From assembly GCF_040659735.1 (NCBI RefSeq), contig NZ_JBFANZ010000014.1, positions 70,312 through 134,311 on the forward strand: a DNA stretch of 64,000 nt, in the 5' to 3' direction. Both the position numbers and the translations under genes were made by a program. Positions within the stretch are counted from its first letter, which is position 1, and each line of letters opens with the position of its first letter. The notes beneath the pieces are model-generated. The model did not search any database. It was not told where the DNA came from and was given only the letters and a program-made list of their open reading frames with translations. Of the stretch, positions 8,725 to 16,771 are shown one piece after another. The DNA comes from Micromonospora_I sp040659735 (GTDB taxonomy: Bacteria; Actinomycetota; Actinomycetes; Mycobacteriales; Micromonosporaceae).

Positions 8725-11166
8725 CTATTCATCGAGCACGGCGGCGGTGACCCGGTGCAGCGCGAAGGTGTGCAGCATCTCGGTCCGTTCGTCCTCCGCG
8801 CGCAGATAGCCGCCGCCGAGCGAGACGGGGCGGACCAGCCGCGAGATGGTGGCCCCGTGCGTGTCGACGTACCCGACCCAGACCAGGGCGCGGTCACGGA
8901 CCGCCTGTTGCAGGACGGCGACCGCCTGGGTGTGTGCCTGCGCGACGCTGAGCGCGCCACCGGTCTGCCCGTTGGTGGCGCGCACAGTGACCGGCGCGCG
9001 CCGGGCGGCCCGCGCGGCCGCGTCGCCGCGCCGGATCTGCTCGACGACGCCGAGCAGTCGGGGGCCGGTCAACCTCGGTGCGGTCAGCGCGGCGGCCATC
9101 CGGGCGACGGCCGGGACCCGCGCCGGAGCCCGCCGCACCTTGGGCCGGGTCAGCATCGCGGCGCCGGTGGCGTCCTCGGCCACCGGGGCGTACCCGGCTT
9201 CCCGCAACGCGCCCAACATCCGCCCCACCTGGTACGGCGTGGCGAGCACCGTCGGCGCGAGCCGGCGCAGCGACAGCACCGCCAACCGCCGGTCGGCGAG
9301 CACCTCTGCCAGCAGCGCCTCGTCGTCGCTGCGCATGTACGCGCCGGTCGAACCGACCCGCAGCCCGCCGTGCTTGCGGGCCACGTCGTCGATCAGATAC
9401 GTCAGCGCCTGCGGCACGGCGGTCCGGGACCGGCGACGGAAGAGGGTGTGCAGGTCGTCCGCGCCGTAGCCGGCGTCGAGGGCGCGGCGCACGCTCGCCC
9501 CGGTCACCCGGTAGACGCTGGCCCCGCCGGCCGATTCGGGCTCGGCCACGACCTCGAGTTCGGCGGCGAGCTCGGGCTCGGGCGGACCGGGCACCACGAC
9601 GGTCAGGTCGGCCTGGAGGAGCACGTGATCCACCGGCGCGGGCAGCAGCCCGTCGAGGGTCTGCACCGTCGCCGACGGCTCGCCCGGTGACTGCGCGGCG
9701 CCCGGTCGCAGACCCAGCGGATCCTCGTCGGGCACTTCCCGCGCCGCCGCCGCGTCGGCGAGCAGCAGCCTGCCGTACGACGTCAGCGCGCCGAGCCCGG
9801 TCACGCCGAGCTGGGCCGCCTCGGTGAGCGCCTCGCGGTGCGCCGGTTCCCGCCCCTTGCCGCGCCGTGGGGCCCGCCACGCGAGCAGTCGCAGGATGTC
9901 CTCGGGAGCGGGGGCGGACCCCGGATCCAGCTCGGCGAGGACACCGAGCGGCTCACGTCGTGCCGGCGGCGCCCCGGCCCGCTCCACCTCGCCGGAGAGC
10001 ACCGTGATCGGCCGGTCCCGCTCGTCGCGCTGGCCGATCAGACCCGGCTGCCGCGTCATCGCCAGCCACGCCCGCGCGAGCTGCTCCCAACGCTGCGCCA
10101 GCGAGCCGGCCCGCCACAGGTCGTACCCGCCGGTCGGCAGCACCTGCTGATCGATCGCGCCCCGGCTCCCCGCGCCGGGCAGTTCGTTCTCGCCGATGAG
10201 TGCCGCGGCGTACGCCACCTCGAGCAGCAGCGCGGCCGTGGGCTCGTCCACTCCGGTGGTGCGGGAGAGGCGGCGCAGGTCACGCACGCCGAGCCCGCCG
10301 GAACGCAGGACCGGGGCCGGCTCCGCGGCGAGCGCCTCCAGCAGCGTCTCGGTGTGCCGTACCGCCTCCATCGCCTGCCCCGCCCCGGCGGAGTCGACGC
10401 CCTTCGGCTCCCGGCCGGTGATCGCGACCGGCGGCGGGGTCGGCTGCAGCGGGCCCAGCGGCCCCGTGTCACGTCGGAGCAGCAGCCCGACCTCGCGGGG
10501 CAGCTCCACCGCGTCGGCCGGGGCGCCCAGCGGCGAAGCGCCGTCGGTGATCGAGACGAGCAGCCCGTTGTCCACGAGCCAACGCACCGGGGACTCGCCG
10601 CCGTCGGTGCCGCTGAGCGCCCCCGCGCTCACCGTGCCGACCGGCGGGCCCGCCGCGAGCCGGTCGAGGACGGCGCGGGCGGCCGGCGGCGCGGAGAGCA
10701 GGGTACGGCGCAGCCGCGCCGGGTCCGCGCAGATCGCCGCGGTCCGTTCGTCCAGCTCCGCGGCGGGTCGCCCCAGGCCCGCCGGGTACGGCGAGCAGAC
10801 CTCGTCCACGCTCGCCACCACGTGCAGGGCGTTCTCCGCGCCGTACACCAGGAAGCGGGCGCGCAGGCGGTCGAGCGCGGCCCGGGCGGCGGCCGGATCG
10901 GCGCCCTGCGCGGCGGCGAGCACCGCCTCCACCGACGTCGTGCCCTCCCGGACGTCCCGGGTCAGTCGGGCGCCGTCGAGGATCTGCAGGGTGAACTGGT
11001 CCAGCCCGTCCAACGCGCGGGCGACCGAGACGCGCGACTGGGCGCGGATGGCCAGCGCTGAGAGGTCGGCCGGCACGGGCATGACCAGGTCAGGGCGGAG
11101 CCGCAGCAGCGCGCCCAGGGCTTCGTCGGGCAGCGACCTCAGGTGGTCGGCGAGTGTGGTGGCCAT
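8725..11166 (-). CDS. Helicase_C_3 (XPB/Ssl2-like) domain protein, probable XPB partner
   Basis: An 813-residue protein beginning MATTLADHLRSLPDEALGALLRLRPDL, the winged-helix-rich opening of the actinobacterial family whose C-terminal part carries the Helicase_C_3 (PF13625) domain. VDHVLLQADLTVVVPGP (around residue 520) marks that domain's start. No Walker A or DEAD box is visible, so it is not itself a helicase. The C-terminal third (after about residue 730) resembles the WYL-like tail often seen here. Mycobacteria carry the equivalent gene next to XPB, and here they are about 1.5 kb apart on the same strand. A role as helicase partner or regulator is inferred. Confidence 0.82.
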   Translation of the reverse strand: MATTLADHLRSLPDEALGALLRLRPDLVMPVPADLSALAIRAQSRVSVARALDGLDQFTLQILDGARLTRDVREGTTSVEAVLAAAQGADPAAARAALDRLRARFLVYGAENALHVVASVDEVCSPYPAGLGRPAAELDERTAAICADPARLRRTLLSAPPAARAVLDRLAAGPPVGTVSAGALSGTDGGESPVRWLVDNGLLVSITDGASPLGAPADAVELPREVGLLLRRDTGPLGPLQPTPPPVAITGREPKGVDSAGAGQAMEAVRHTETLLEALAAEPAPVLRSGGLGVRDLRRLSRTTGVDEPTAALLLEVAYAAALIGENELPGAGSRGAIDQQVLPTGGYDLWRAGSLAQRWEQLARAWLAMTRQPGLIGQRDERDRPITVLSGEVERAGAPPARREPLGVLAELDPGSAPAPEDILRLLAWRAPRRGKGREPAHREALTEAAQLGVTGLGALTSYGRLLLADAAAAREVPDEDPLGLRPGAAQSPGEPSATVQTLDGLLPAPVDHVLLQADLTVVVPGPPEPELAAELEVVAEPESAGGASVYRVTGASVRRALDAGYGADDLHTLFRRRSRTAVPQALTYLIDDVARKHGGLRVGSTGAYMRSDDEALLAEVLADRRLAVLSLRRLAPTVLATPYQVGRMLGALREAGYAPVAEDATGAAMLTRPKVRRAPARVPAVARMAAALTAPRLTGPRLLGVVEQIRRGDAAARAARRAPVTVRATNGQTGGALSVAQAHTQAVAVLQQAVRDRALVWVGYVDTHGATISRLVRPVSLGGGYLRAEDERTEMLHTFALHRVTAAVLDE

Positions 11167-11269
11167 CGTCGTTCCACGCTATCCGGCCCGACGCCGTTCG
11201 CGGGCGCTGGATGCCGCGTCGGGCGTGGCACGATGATCGAGAACACAGCGTGGGCGGAGGAGGTTCGGC

Positions 11270-11890
11270 ATGCGGCGACCCTTGGTGGTCGGATTCGACC
11301 TGGACATGACCCTGATCGACTCCCGTCCCGGGATCGCCGCCACCTACCGGGCGCTCACCGCGCAGACCGGCGTCCACGTCGACGCCGCCGCCGCGGTCGC
11401 CCGGCTCGGACCGCCGCTCCGCCACGAACTGCGGCGGTGGTTCCCGGCCGACCAGGTCGAGGCCGCGGTCGACGCCTACCGGGCGCTCTACCCGGCGTAC
11501 GCGATCACGCCAACCGTGCCGCTGCCCGGCGCGGTCGCCGCGCTCGAGCTGATCCGCGCGCGTGGTGGCCGGATCGTGGTCGTCACCTCCAAGCTCGGCC
11601 GCCTGGCCCGGCTGCACCTGGACCACCTGGGTCTGGCGGTCGACGAGGTGGTGGGTGACCTCTTCGCCGAGCAGAAGGCGACGGCCCTGATCAGCAACGG
11701 CGTGGGGCTGTACGTGGGCGACCACGTCGCGGACATGGTCGCCGCCCGGACCGCGGGGCTGCCCGGCGTGGCCGTTCTCACCGGGCCGTGTTCCGCCGCC
11801 GAGCTGCGGTCGGCGGGCGCGGCCGCCGTGATCGATGATCTGACGGGATTCCCGGAGGCGCTTCCGCCACCGCTCCAGTTAGCCTTGTGA
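11270..11890 (+). CDS. HAD-superfamily phosphatase (phosphoglycolate phosphatase-like)
   Basis: A 206-residue haloacid-dehalogenase hydrolase. Motif I is GFDLDMTLIDS with the nucleophile Asp and the acid/base Asp two residues on. The motif II region is VVVTSKLG (Thr/Ser), the lysine of motif III is in FAEQKATAL, and motif IV is YVGDHVADM. A helical cap lies between motifs I and II, as in phosphoglycolate phosphatase and Gph-like enzymes. Substrate is not determinable. GGAGG upstream supports ATG 11270. Its TGA lies 32 bases before the preferred start of the cold-shock gene, so the two are probably co-transcribed. Confidence 0.85.
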   Translation: MRRPLVVGFDLDMTLIDSRPGIAATYRALTAQTGVHVDAAAAVARLGPPLRHELRRWFPADQVEAAVDAYRALYPAYAITPTVPLPGAVAALELIRARGGRIVVVTSKLGRLARLHLDHLGLAVDEVVGDLFAEQKATALISNGVGLYVGDHVADMVAARTAGLPGVAVLTGPCSAAELRSAGAAAVIDDLTGFPEALPPPLQLAL

Positions 11891-11922
11891 CGTCATCCGT
11901 TTTAGTGAAGTCGAGGTCAGTG

Positions 11923-12309
11923 GTGCCGACGGGTCGAGTGAAGTGGTACGACGCGGGAAAGGGATACGGGTTCGTCACCAGCGACGAAGGTGGCGACGTA
12001 TTCCTGCCCAAGGGAGCGCTGCCCGCCGGTGTCGCCGAACTCAAGGGTGGCCAGCGGATCGAGTTCGGCGTGGTGGACAGCCGCAAGGGCGCCCAGGCGC
12101 TCGGGGTGAAGCTGCTGGACGCCCCGCCTTCGATGGCGGAGCTGCGCCGCCGTCCGGCCGAGGAGTTGCACGGCCTGGTCGAGGACATGATCAAGGTGCT
12201 TGAGCTCAAGGTGCAGCCGGACCTGCGGCGGGGACGGTTCCCCGACAAGAAGACCGCGCAGACCGTGGCTCAGCTGGTCCACGCGGTCGCCCGCGAACTG
12301 GAGGTCTGA
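11923..12309 (+). CDS. Cold-shock domain protein with C-terminal helical extension
   Basis: A 128-residue protein. The cold-shock domain (residues 1-65) has the RNP1-like KGYGFVTSDEG and DVFLPKGAL motifs that bind single-stranded nucleic acid. About 60 charged residues follow, predicted helical. This long form, unlike 67-residue CspA, is usual in actinobacteria. GTG 11923 has GAGG 6 bases upstream and starts the protein at the domain boundary (MPTGRVKWYD). An earlier in-frame GTG (11887) overlaps the HAD stop as GTGA and would add 12 residues. The 3' end overlaps the convergent mqnD by 40 bases. Confidence 0.88.
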   Translation: MPTGRVKWYDAGKGYGFVTSDEGGDVFLPKGALPAGVAELKGGQRIEFGVVDSRKGAQALGVKLLDAPPSMAELRRRPAEELHGLVEDMIKVLELKVQPDLRRGRFPDKKTAQTVAQLVHAVARELEV

Positions 12310-13118
12310 GGGGTCAGGCCGGCATCCGCGGCGCGGCGCAGCAGTGCGTCGACCGCGGCGAGTCCGTCCTGCCCGAGATCCGCGGTGAAGTCGTTGACGT
12401 AGAGCGCGATGTGCCGGTCGACCACGTCCGGCTCCATCTCCTGCGCATGCGCCAGCACGTACTCCCGGGTCGCCTCGGGGTTGGCCCATGCCTGCCGCAC
12501 CGACGCCCGCACCCACTCCGCGGCGGCGGTGGGATCGACGACGCCGCGGCGGGCCAGGATCGCGCCGAGCGGGATCGGCAGCCCTGTGTCGCTCTCCCAC
12601 CATTCGCCGAGATCGACCAGGGCGGTCAGTCCGAAGCGCGGATAGGTGAAGCGGGCCTCGTGGATCACGAGGCCGGCGTCGTACCTGCCGGCCGCGACGC
12701 CCGGCATGATCTCGTGGAACGGCACCACCTCGATGCGCGCCGGGGGCCGCTCCGCCGACCAGAGCCGGAAGAGCAGGTACGCGGTCGTGCGGTCGCCGGG
12801 AACGGCGACCGTCGCGCCGGTCAGGTCGGTGCGCCCGTTGGCGGTGAGCACCAGCGGTCCGCAGCCGCGCCCGAGCGCACCCCCGCAGGGCAGCAGGTGG
12901 TAGTCGTCGAGCAGCCACGGCAGAGCTGCGTAGCTCACCTTCACCAGGTCGTACGCGCCACGCTCGGCGGCCGTGTTGGTGATATCGACGTCGGCGTAGG
13001 TCACCTCGACGGGTGGGGCGCCCGGCACGAGCCCGTGCACCAGGGCGTGGAAGACGAACGTGTCATTGGGGCAGGGCGAGATCGCCAGCGAGAGCGCCAC
13101 ATCGTCCACCGTAGTCAC
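12270..13118 (-). CDS. mqnD: 1,4-dihydroxy-6-naphthoate synthase (futalosine pathway)
   Basis: A 282-residue periplasmic-binding-fold enzyme. The opening LAISPCPNDTFVFHALVHG and the central GAILARRGV are hallmarks of MqnD, which converts cyclic dehypoxanthine futalosine to 1,4-dihydroxy-6-naphthoate on the futalosine route to menaquinone. There is no signal peptide, as expected for the cytosolic enzyme. Its start overlaps the mqnB stop by 4 bases, so the two are coupled. The last 40 bases overlap the cold-shock gene on the other strand. Confidence 0.93.
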   Translation of the reverse strand: MTTVDDVALSLAISPCPNDTFVFHALVHGLVPGAPPVEVTYADVDITNTAAERGAYDLVKVSYAALPWLLDDYHLLPCGGALGRGCGPLVLTANGRTDLTGATVAVPGDRTTAYLLFRLWSAERPPARIEVVPFHEIMPGVAAGRYDAGLVIHEARFTYPRFGLTALVDLGEWWESDTGLPIPLGAILARRGVVDPTAAAEWVRASVRQAWANPEATREYVLAHAQEMEPDVVDRHIALYVNDFTADLGQDGLAAVDALLRRAADAGLTPQTSSSRATAWTS

Positions 13119-13813
13119 CTGTCCGGTGCGTCCCCGTCGTCCGGGTCCCCTCGTGTGTCGCCGACCTCCCTGTCGGGGGTCTGCTCGAGCGCGGCGGCGG
13201 CGGCCGTCAGGGCCGTGAAGGCGTCGCGGATGCGCCAGGCGCCCCGGTCACGGGGGCCGATCGGGTTGGAGATCGTGCGCAACTCCGCGAACGGCACCCC
13301 GGCCCCGGCCGCCGCGCAGCCCACGCCGTACCCCTCCATGGCCTCGGCCACCGCGTCGGCGTGCCGGGTGGCCAGCGCCCGGGCGCTCCCGGCGCTGCCG
13401 GTGACCGTGCTGACCGTGAGCACCGTACCCACCGTGACGTGCGGCAGCGCGGCCCGCAGCGTGGCGAAGAGACCCGGATCGACCGGGGTGGAGATCCGAC
13501 CGAAACCCAGTTCGTCGAGGGTGAGGAATCCGTCGGGAGATTCGGCGCCGAGGTCGGCGGCGATGCTGGCCGTGGCGAGCACGGTCGTCCCGACGGGGGC
13601 GCGACCGGCGAATCCGCCGCCGATCCCGGCGCTGACCACCCCGTGGTACGGGCGCCCCGCCGCCTCGGCGAACGCCAGCAGTCGGGCGGTGCCGGCGGCG
13701 GCCGCGGCCGGGCCCACCCCGACCGCCGCGACCGTCACCGCGCCGGTGGTGAGGCCGGCGCGGAGCGCTTCGGCCTCGGCCTCGACGGCCGTGACCAGCA
13801 GGAGGCCGCTCAA
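13115..13813 (-). CDS. mqnB: Futalosine hydrolase (futalosine pathway)
   Basis: A 232-residue nucleoside-phosphorylase-fold hydrolase that removes the hypoxanthine base from futalosine. LLVTAVEAEAEAL at the N-terminus, SAGIGGGFAG (phosphate/ribose-site loop) and AEAMEGYGVG (the conserved M-E-G substrate contact) fit MqnB. The gene begins at TTG 13813, whose last two bases plus the next A form the TGA stop of the upstream MFS gene, so translation is directly coupled. The 3' end overlaps mqnD. The frame stays open far upstream, but that part is the shadow of the MFS gene. Confidence 0.9.
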   Translation of the reverse strand: MSGLLLVTAVEAEAEALRAGLTTGAVTVAAVGVGPAAAAAGTARLLAFAEAAGRPYHGVVSAGIGGGFAGRAPVGTTVLATASIAADLGAESPDGFLTLDELGFGRISTPVDPGLFATLRAALPHVTVGTVLTVSTVTGSAGSARALATRHADAVAEAMEGYGVGCAAAGAGVPFAELRTISNPIGPRDRGAWRIRDAFTALTAAAAALEQTPDREVGDTRGDPDDGDAPDR

Positions 13814-15402
13814 CCCTTCGGCTCCGGGGACTCCTGGCGGGGCTCTTCCCCGCCTCCGACCGGTTCGCGCCCGACCGGGTCGGTGTCGACCGCCGACGAT
13901 GGCCGGTAGATGTGGTAGCCCGGCGGGGCGAGCGGTGAGTCGTCGACCGGCGCTGTCGACTCGGTGGCGGGCGCGGACGGGGTCGGTCCGGCGGGCGGGG
14001 CGGTAGGAGACTGCGCGTCGGGGGACGTGCCGGCGTCGGAGGCGGCGCGACCGTTCAGACGTTCCCTGCGCAGCCCTGCCGCCGTTGTCAGGGCCGCCGC
14101 CGCGGCGACGAGGGCGAACGCGGCAGCGCCGCCGATCCCGACCCGGCCGTAGAACGGGATGAGCCCCAGCGCGCCCGCGGCGACGAACGCCAGCATGAGG
14201 ATCGTCTCGGAATGGGCGAAGGCGGTCGCCCGCAGTCGCTCCTGCAGCCGTTCCTGGATGACGGCGTCGACGGCGAGTTTCGCCATGCCGCTGACGATCG
14301 CGGTGGTCAGACAGAGGAGCGCGACGGTGAGCAGGGAGTACGTGAACGTGGCGACCGCTGCCGTGGCGGCGACGACCACGAGGCCGGTGGCCTGCAGCGC
14401 GACGGGCTGATGGATCCGGAGCCGGGTGCCCGCGGCGGTCGCCAGAAACGTGCCGACCACGAAGGCCCCGCCGATGAGCCCCAGCGCCTTCTCGTCGCCC
14501 AACTCCCGGCCGAGGAAGTCCGTGGTGAGGTCGCTGGATTTGATCGCGAACGCCAGGAAGAGCAGAAGGAACCCGTAGAGGCCACGGAGGGTGGCGCTGC
14601 CGAGGAGGGTGGCGGTGACCAGCCGGCCGGAGAGGACTCGCTCGCGCTTCCCGCGGCGTACTCCGATGAGCTGGAGCAGCCGTGGCATCGTCTCCGGAGG
14701 GTCGGAGTCGGCGCGTGGTGGCAGCCGCAGCGCGATCACCACGCCGAGCAGGAAGATCACCGACGCGATCCGCAGCGGCCACTCCGGGCCCAGCACAAAC
14801 GCCGCCAGCCCCAGCGGGACGACGAGCGCACCGGCGATCGTCCCGTAGACGCTGGCTCTCGCGCCCGCCTGGGAGAGTCCGAGCCCTTCCGGCAGCAGCC
14901 GGGGAACCGCCGCCGAGCGCCCCACGCCGTAGGCGCGGGAGAGCGCGAGCACGCCGAACGCCGCGGGATAGAGCCCGAAACCGTGGACGTAGTCGGAGAG
15001 CAGCCAGGCCAGGAACGCCCGGCCGAGCATCGTGGCCGCGAGCGCGTAGCGGCGGCCGTGCCGGAAGTGGTCGAGCAACGGTCCGACCACGGGCGCCAGC
15101 AGTGCGAACGGCACCATCGTCACCAGCAGGTACAGCGCGACCTTGCTGCGCGCCTCACCCAGCGGAACGTCGAAGAAGATGGTCCCGGCCAACCCGATCG
15201 CGATCAGCGTGTCGCCGGCGCAGGAGGCGGCGTGCAGGTCGAACAGGCGCAGCATGCCGCGCTCGCCGCCCGCGCCGCGCTCGCGCATCCGACCGATCCG
15301 CCGGGTCGCCCAGCGCCCGCCGCCCACCGTGCCTCTGCCGAGCAACCGCGTGCCGCGCAGCGCCATGCCGACGACTCGCCCGAGGGAAGGTAACAGGGGC
15401 AT
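13810..15402 (-). CDS. MFS transporter, first gene of the mqnB-mqnD operon
   Basis: A roughly 530-residue membrane protein with about 12 hydrophobic segments between residues 50 and 450 and a basic, glycine-rich N-terminus. A proline/serine/threonine-rich cytoplasmic tail of about 75 residues ends near YHIYRPSSAVDTDPVG. The loop LLDHFRHGRRYAL between TM2 and TM3 is the MFS motif A position. ATG 15402 is chosen (GAGG 9 bases upstream); ATG 15411 and the open frame to 15459 are alternatives. Its stop is fused with the TTG start of mqnB, which suggests, but does not prove, a link with menaquinone intermediates or purine salvage. Confidence 0.85.
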   Translation of the reverse strand: MPLLPSLGRVVGMALRGTRLLGRGTVGGGRWATRRIGRMRERGAGGERGMLRLFDLHAASCAGDTLIAIGLAGTIFFDVPLGEARSKVALYLLVTMVPFALLAPVVGPLLDHFRHGRRYALAATMLGRAFLAWLLSDYVHGFGLYPAAFGVLALSRAYGVGRSAAVPRLLPEGLGLSQAGARASVYGTIAGALVVPLGLAAFVLGPEWPLRIASVIFLLGVVIALRLPPRADSDPPETMPRLLQLIGVRRGKRERVLSGRLVTATLLGSATLRGLYGFLLLFLAFAIKSSDLTTDFLGRELGDEKALGLIGGAFVVGTFLATAAGTRLRIHQPVALQATGLVVVAATAAVATFTYSLLTVALLCLTTAIVSGMAKLAVDAVIQERLQERLRATAFAHSETILMLAFVAAGALGLIPFYGRVGIGGAAAFALVAAAAALTTAAGLRRERLNGRAASDAGTSPDAQSPTAPPAGPTPSAPATESTAPVDDSPLAPPGYHIYRPSSAVDTDPVGREPVGGGEEPRQESPEPKG

Positions 15403-15497
15403 GTGCACCATCCTCGCCCATCCTGCCCGGGTCCGTCGCATCCAGCACGGGATCGCCATGGGGAGTCGTTGGCAGTCGAGCGTGAATGTAGGGAAGA

Positions 15498-16328
15498 ATG
15501 ACTGTCGTGACCAGGACCGCCGCCCGTGCCCCCCGCCTCGACCAGGTCTGTGCCAACGCTGTCGACGTGGCGCGTGACGCGCTCACGGAGGTCGTCGACC
15601 CGGCGGACGTCGGTGCCCATGTGAGCGCGACCGCCGAGGGCGACCGCATGGTCACCCATCTCTTCGACTGCCATCAGGCCGGCTACCGCGGCTGGCGGTG
15701 GGGGGTCACCGTCACGCGCGTGCCGCGCAGCAAGCACGTCACGGTCTGCGAGACGGTGCTTCTGCCCGGCCCGGACGCGATGCTCGCTCCGGGCTGGCTT
15801 CCCTGGCAGGAGCGGCTGCAGCCGGGCGACCTCGGCGTCGGTGATCTGCTGCCGAGCCCGCCGGACGACGAACGGCTGGCCCCGGGCTACCTGCTCTCCG
15901 ACGATCCGGCGGTCGAGGAGGTCTCCTGGGAGTTGGGGCTCGGGCGGTCGCGCGTGATGTCGCGGGAAGGACGGGCGGAGACCGCACAGCGGTGGTACGA
16001 CGGCGACCACGGGCCGGACGCCCCGATCTCGGCCGGCGCGCCCCGCGCGGCGCGCTGCGGCACGTGCGGGTTCTACCTGCCGCTGGCCGGGGCGTTGCGT
16101 CGGGCGTTCGGGGTCTGCGGCAACGTCTACGCGCCGGACGACGGGCGGGCGGTCAGCGTCGATCACGGATGCGGCGCGCACTCGGAGGCGCTGAAGGGGT
16201 CCGCCGAGCCGCCCGTCGAGGAGCTGCCGACGTTCTACGACGACAGTGAGGTCGAGGCGGTCGCGGTGAGCAGGGCGCCCGGGTCGGTCGAGGCCGGTGA
16301 GCCTGCCGAGCCGTACGGGCACGGCTGA
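15498..16328 (+). CDS. DUF3027 family protein with C-terminal cysteine cluster
   Basis: A 276-residue actinobacteria-specific protein of unknown function. The N-terminal part (residues 15-110) contains the conserved RWGVTVTRVPRSKHVTVCET block and WLPWQERLQPGDLGVGDLLP. The C-terminal part has CGTCGFYLPLAG, GVCGNVYAPDDG and VDHGCGAHSE. This C-x2-C/C/C-x-H set could bind zinc. No membrane segments or signal peptide are present. The gene is divergent from the MFS-mqn operon, with about 95 bases between the starts. The name follows the family; no function is claimed. Confidence 0.85.
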   Translation: MTVVTRTAARAPRLDQVCANAVDVARDALTEVVDPADVGAHVSATAEGDRMVTHLFDCHQAGYRGWRWGVTVTRVPRSKHVTVCETVLLPGPDAMLAPGWLPWQERLQPGDLGVGDLLPSPPDDERLAPGYLLSDDPAVEEVSWELGLGRSRVMSREGRAETAQRWYDGDHGPDAPISAGAPRAARCGTCGFYLPLAGALRRAFGVCGNVYAPDDGRAVSVDHGCGAHSEALKGSAEPPVEELPTFYDDSEVEAVAVSRAPGSVEAGEPAEPYGHG

Positions 16329-16345
16329 GGCTCACCCGCACCGCT

Positions 16346-16373
16346 GCGCCGGCCCGGGCTCACCGGCCGGCGC
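16346..16373. terminator. GC-rich hairpin at convergent DUF3027/DUF2530 ends
   Basis: GCGCCGGCC (16346-16354) pairs perfectly with GGCCGGCGC (16365-16373) around a 10-base loop. The right arm lies inside the last codons of the minus-strand DUF2530 gene. The position between two convergent stops suggests a shared transcription stop. There is no T-run. Confidence 0.35.
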
Positions 16374-16632
16374 GTCGGCGACGGCGGTTGGCGTCGTGCC
16401 GGATCATCACCGCGAGGCCGGGCAGGCCGACGAGGAAACCGGCGAGGCAGATCCACAGCCAGTTGGTGTGCCCGTGTTCGGTCAGCCAGTCTCGGAAGAG
16501 CAACAGCACCAGGCCGGCCACGGCCCACAGCGCCAGACCGGCGAGGGCGAACGGGACCATCGGCGGATCCAGCGGCTCCGGCCGGGGCGGTGGCCCCGCG
16601 GGCGGCTGGGACGGCGGGCGCGGCTGGGACAC
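16360..16632 (-). CDS. DUF2530 two-TM membrane protein
   Basis: A 90-residue protein with a proline-rich cytoplasmic N-terminus (PPSQPPAGPPPRPEPLDPP) and two transmembrane helices (about residues 25-44 and 56-75). It ends in the basic stretch RHDANRRRRRAGR, which matches the actinobacterial DUF2530 family of unknown function. The frame is open to 16914, but the conserved part begins at GTG 16632, so that start is used; no clear Shine-Dalgarno site is seen. It is divergent from the purine permease. Confidence 0.75.
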   Translation of the reverse strand: MSQPRPPSQPPAGPPPRPEPLDPPMVPFALAGLALWAVAGLVLLLFRDWLTEHGHTNWLWICLAGFLVGLPGLAVMIRHDANRRRRRAGR

Positions 16633-16771
16633 CTGGCAAGGGTACGACGAGGCCGATCGCCTGCGGCGATGCCGGTACGCGGGCGAGTCTGTTAACCGGG
16701 ACGAAACTTCCTGGTAACGCGCGATCTGCGACGATGCGCGAGTCAACCCAAGATCGGCCTGCGAGGATCTG

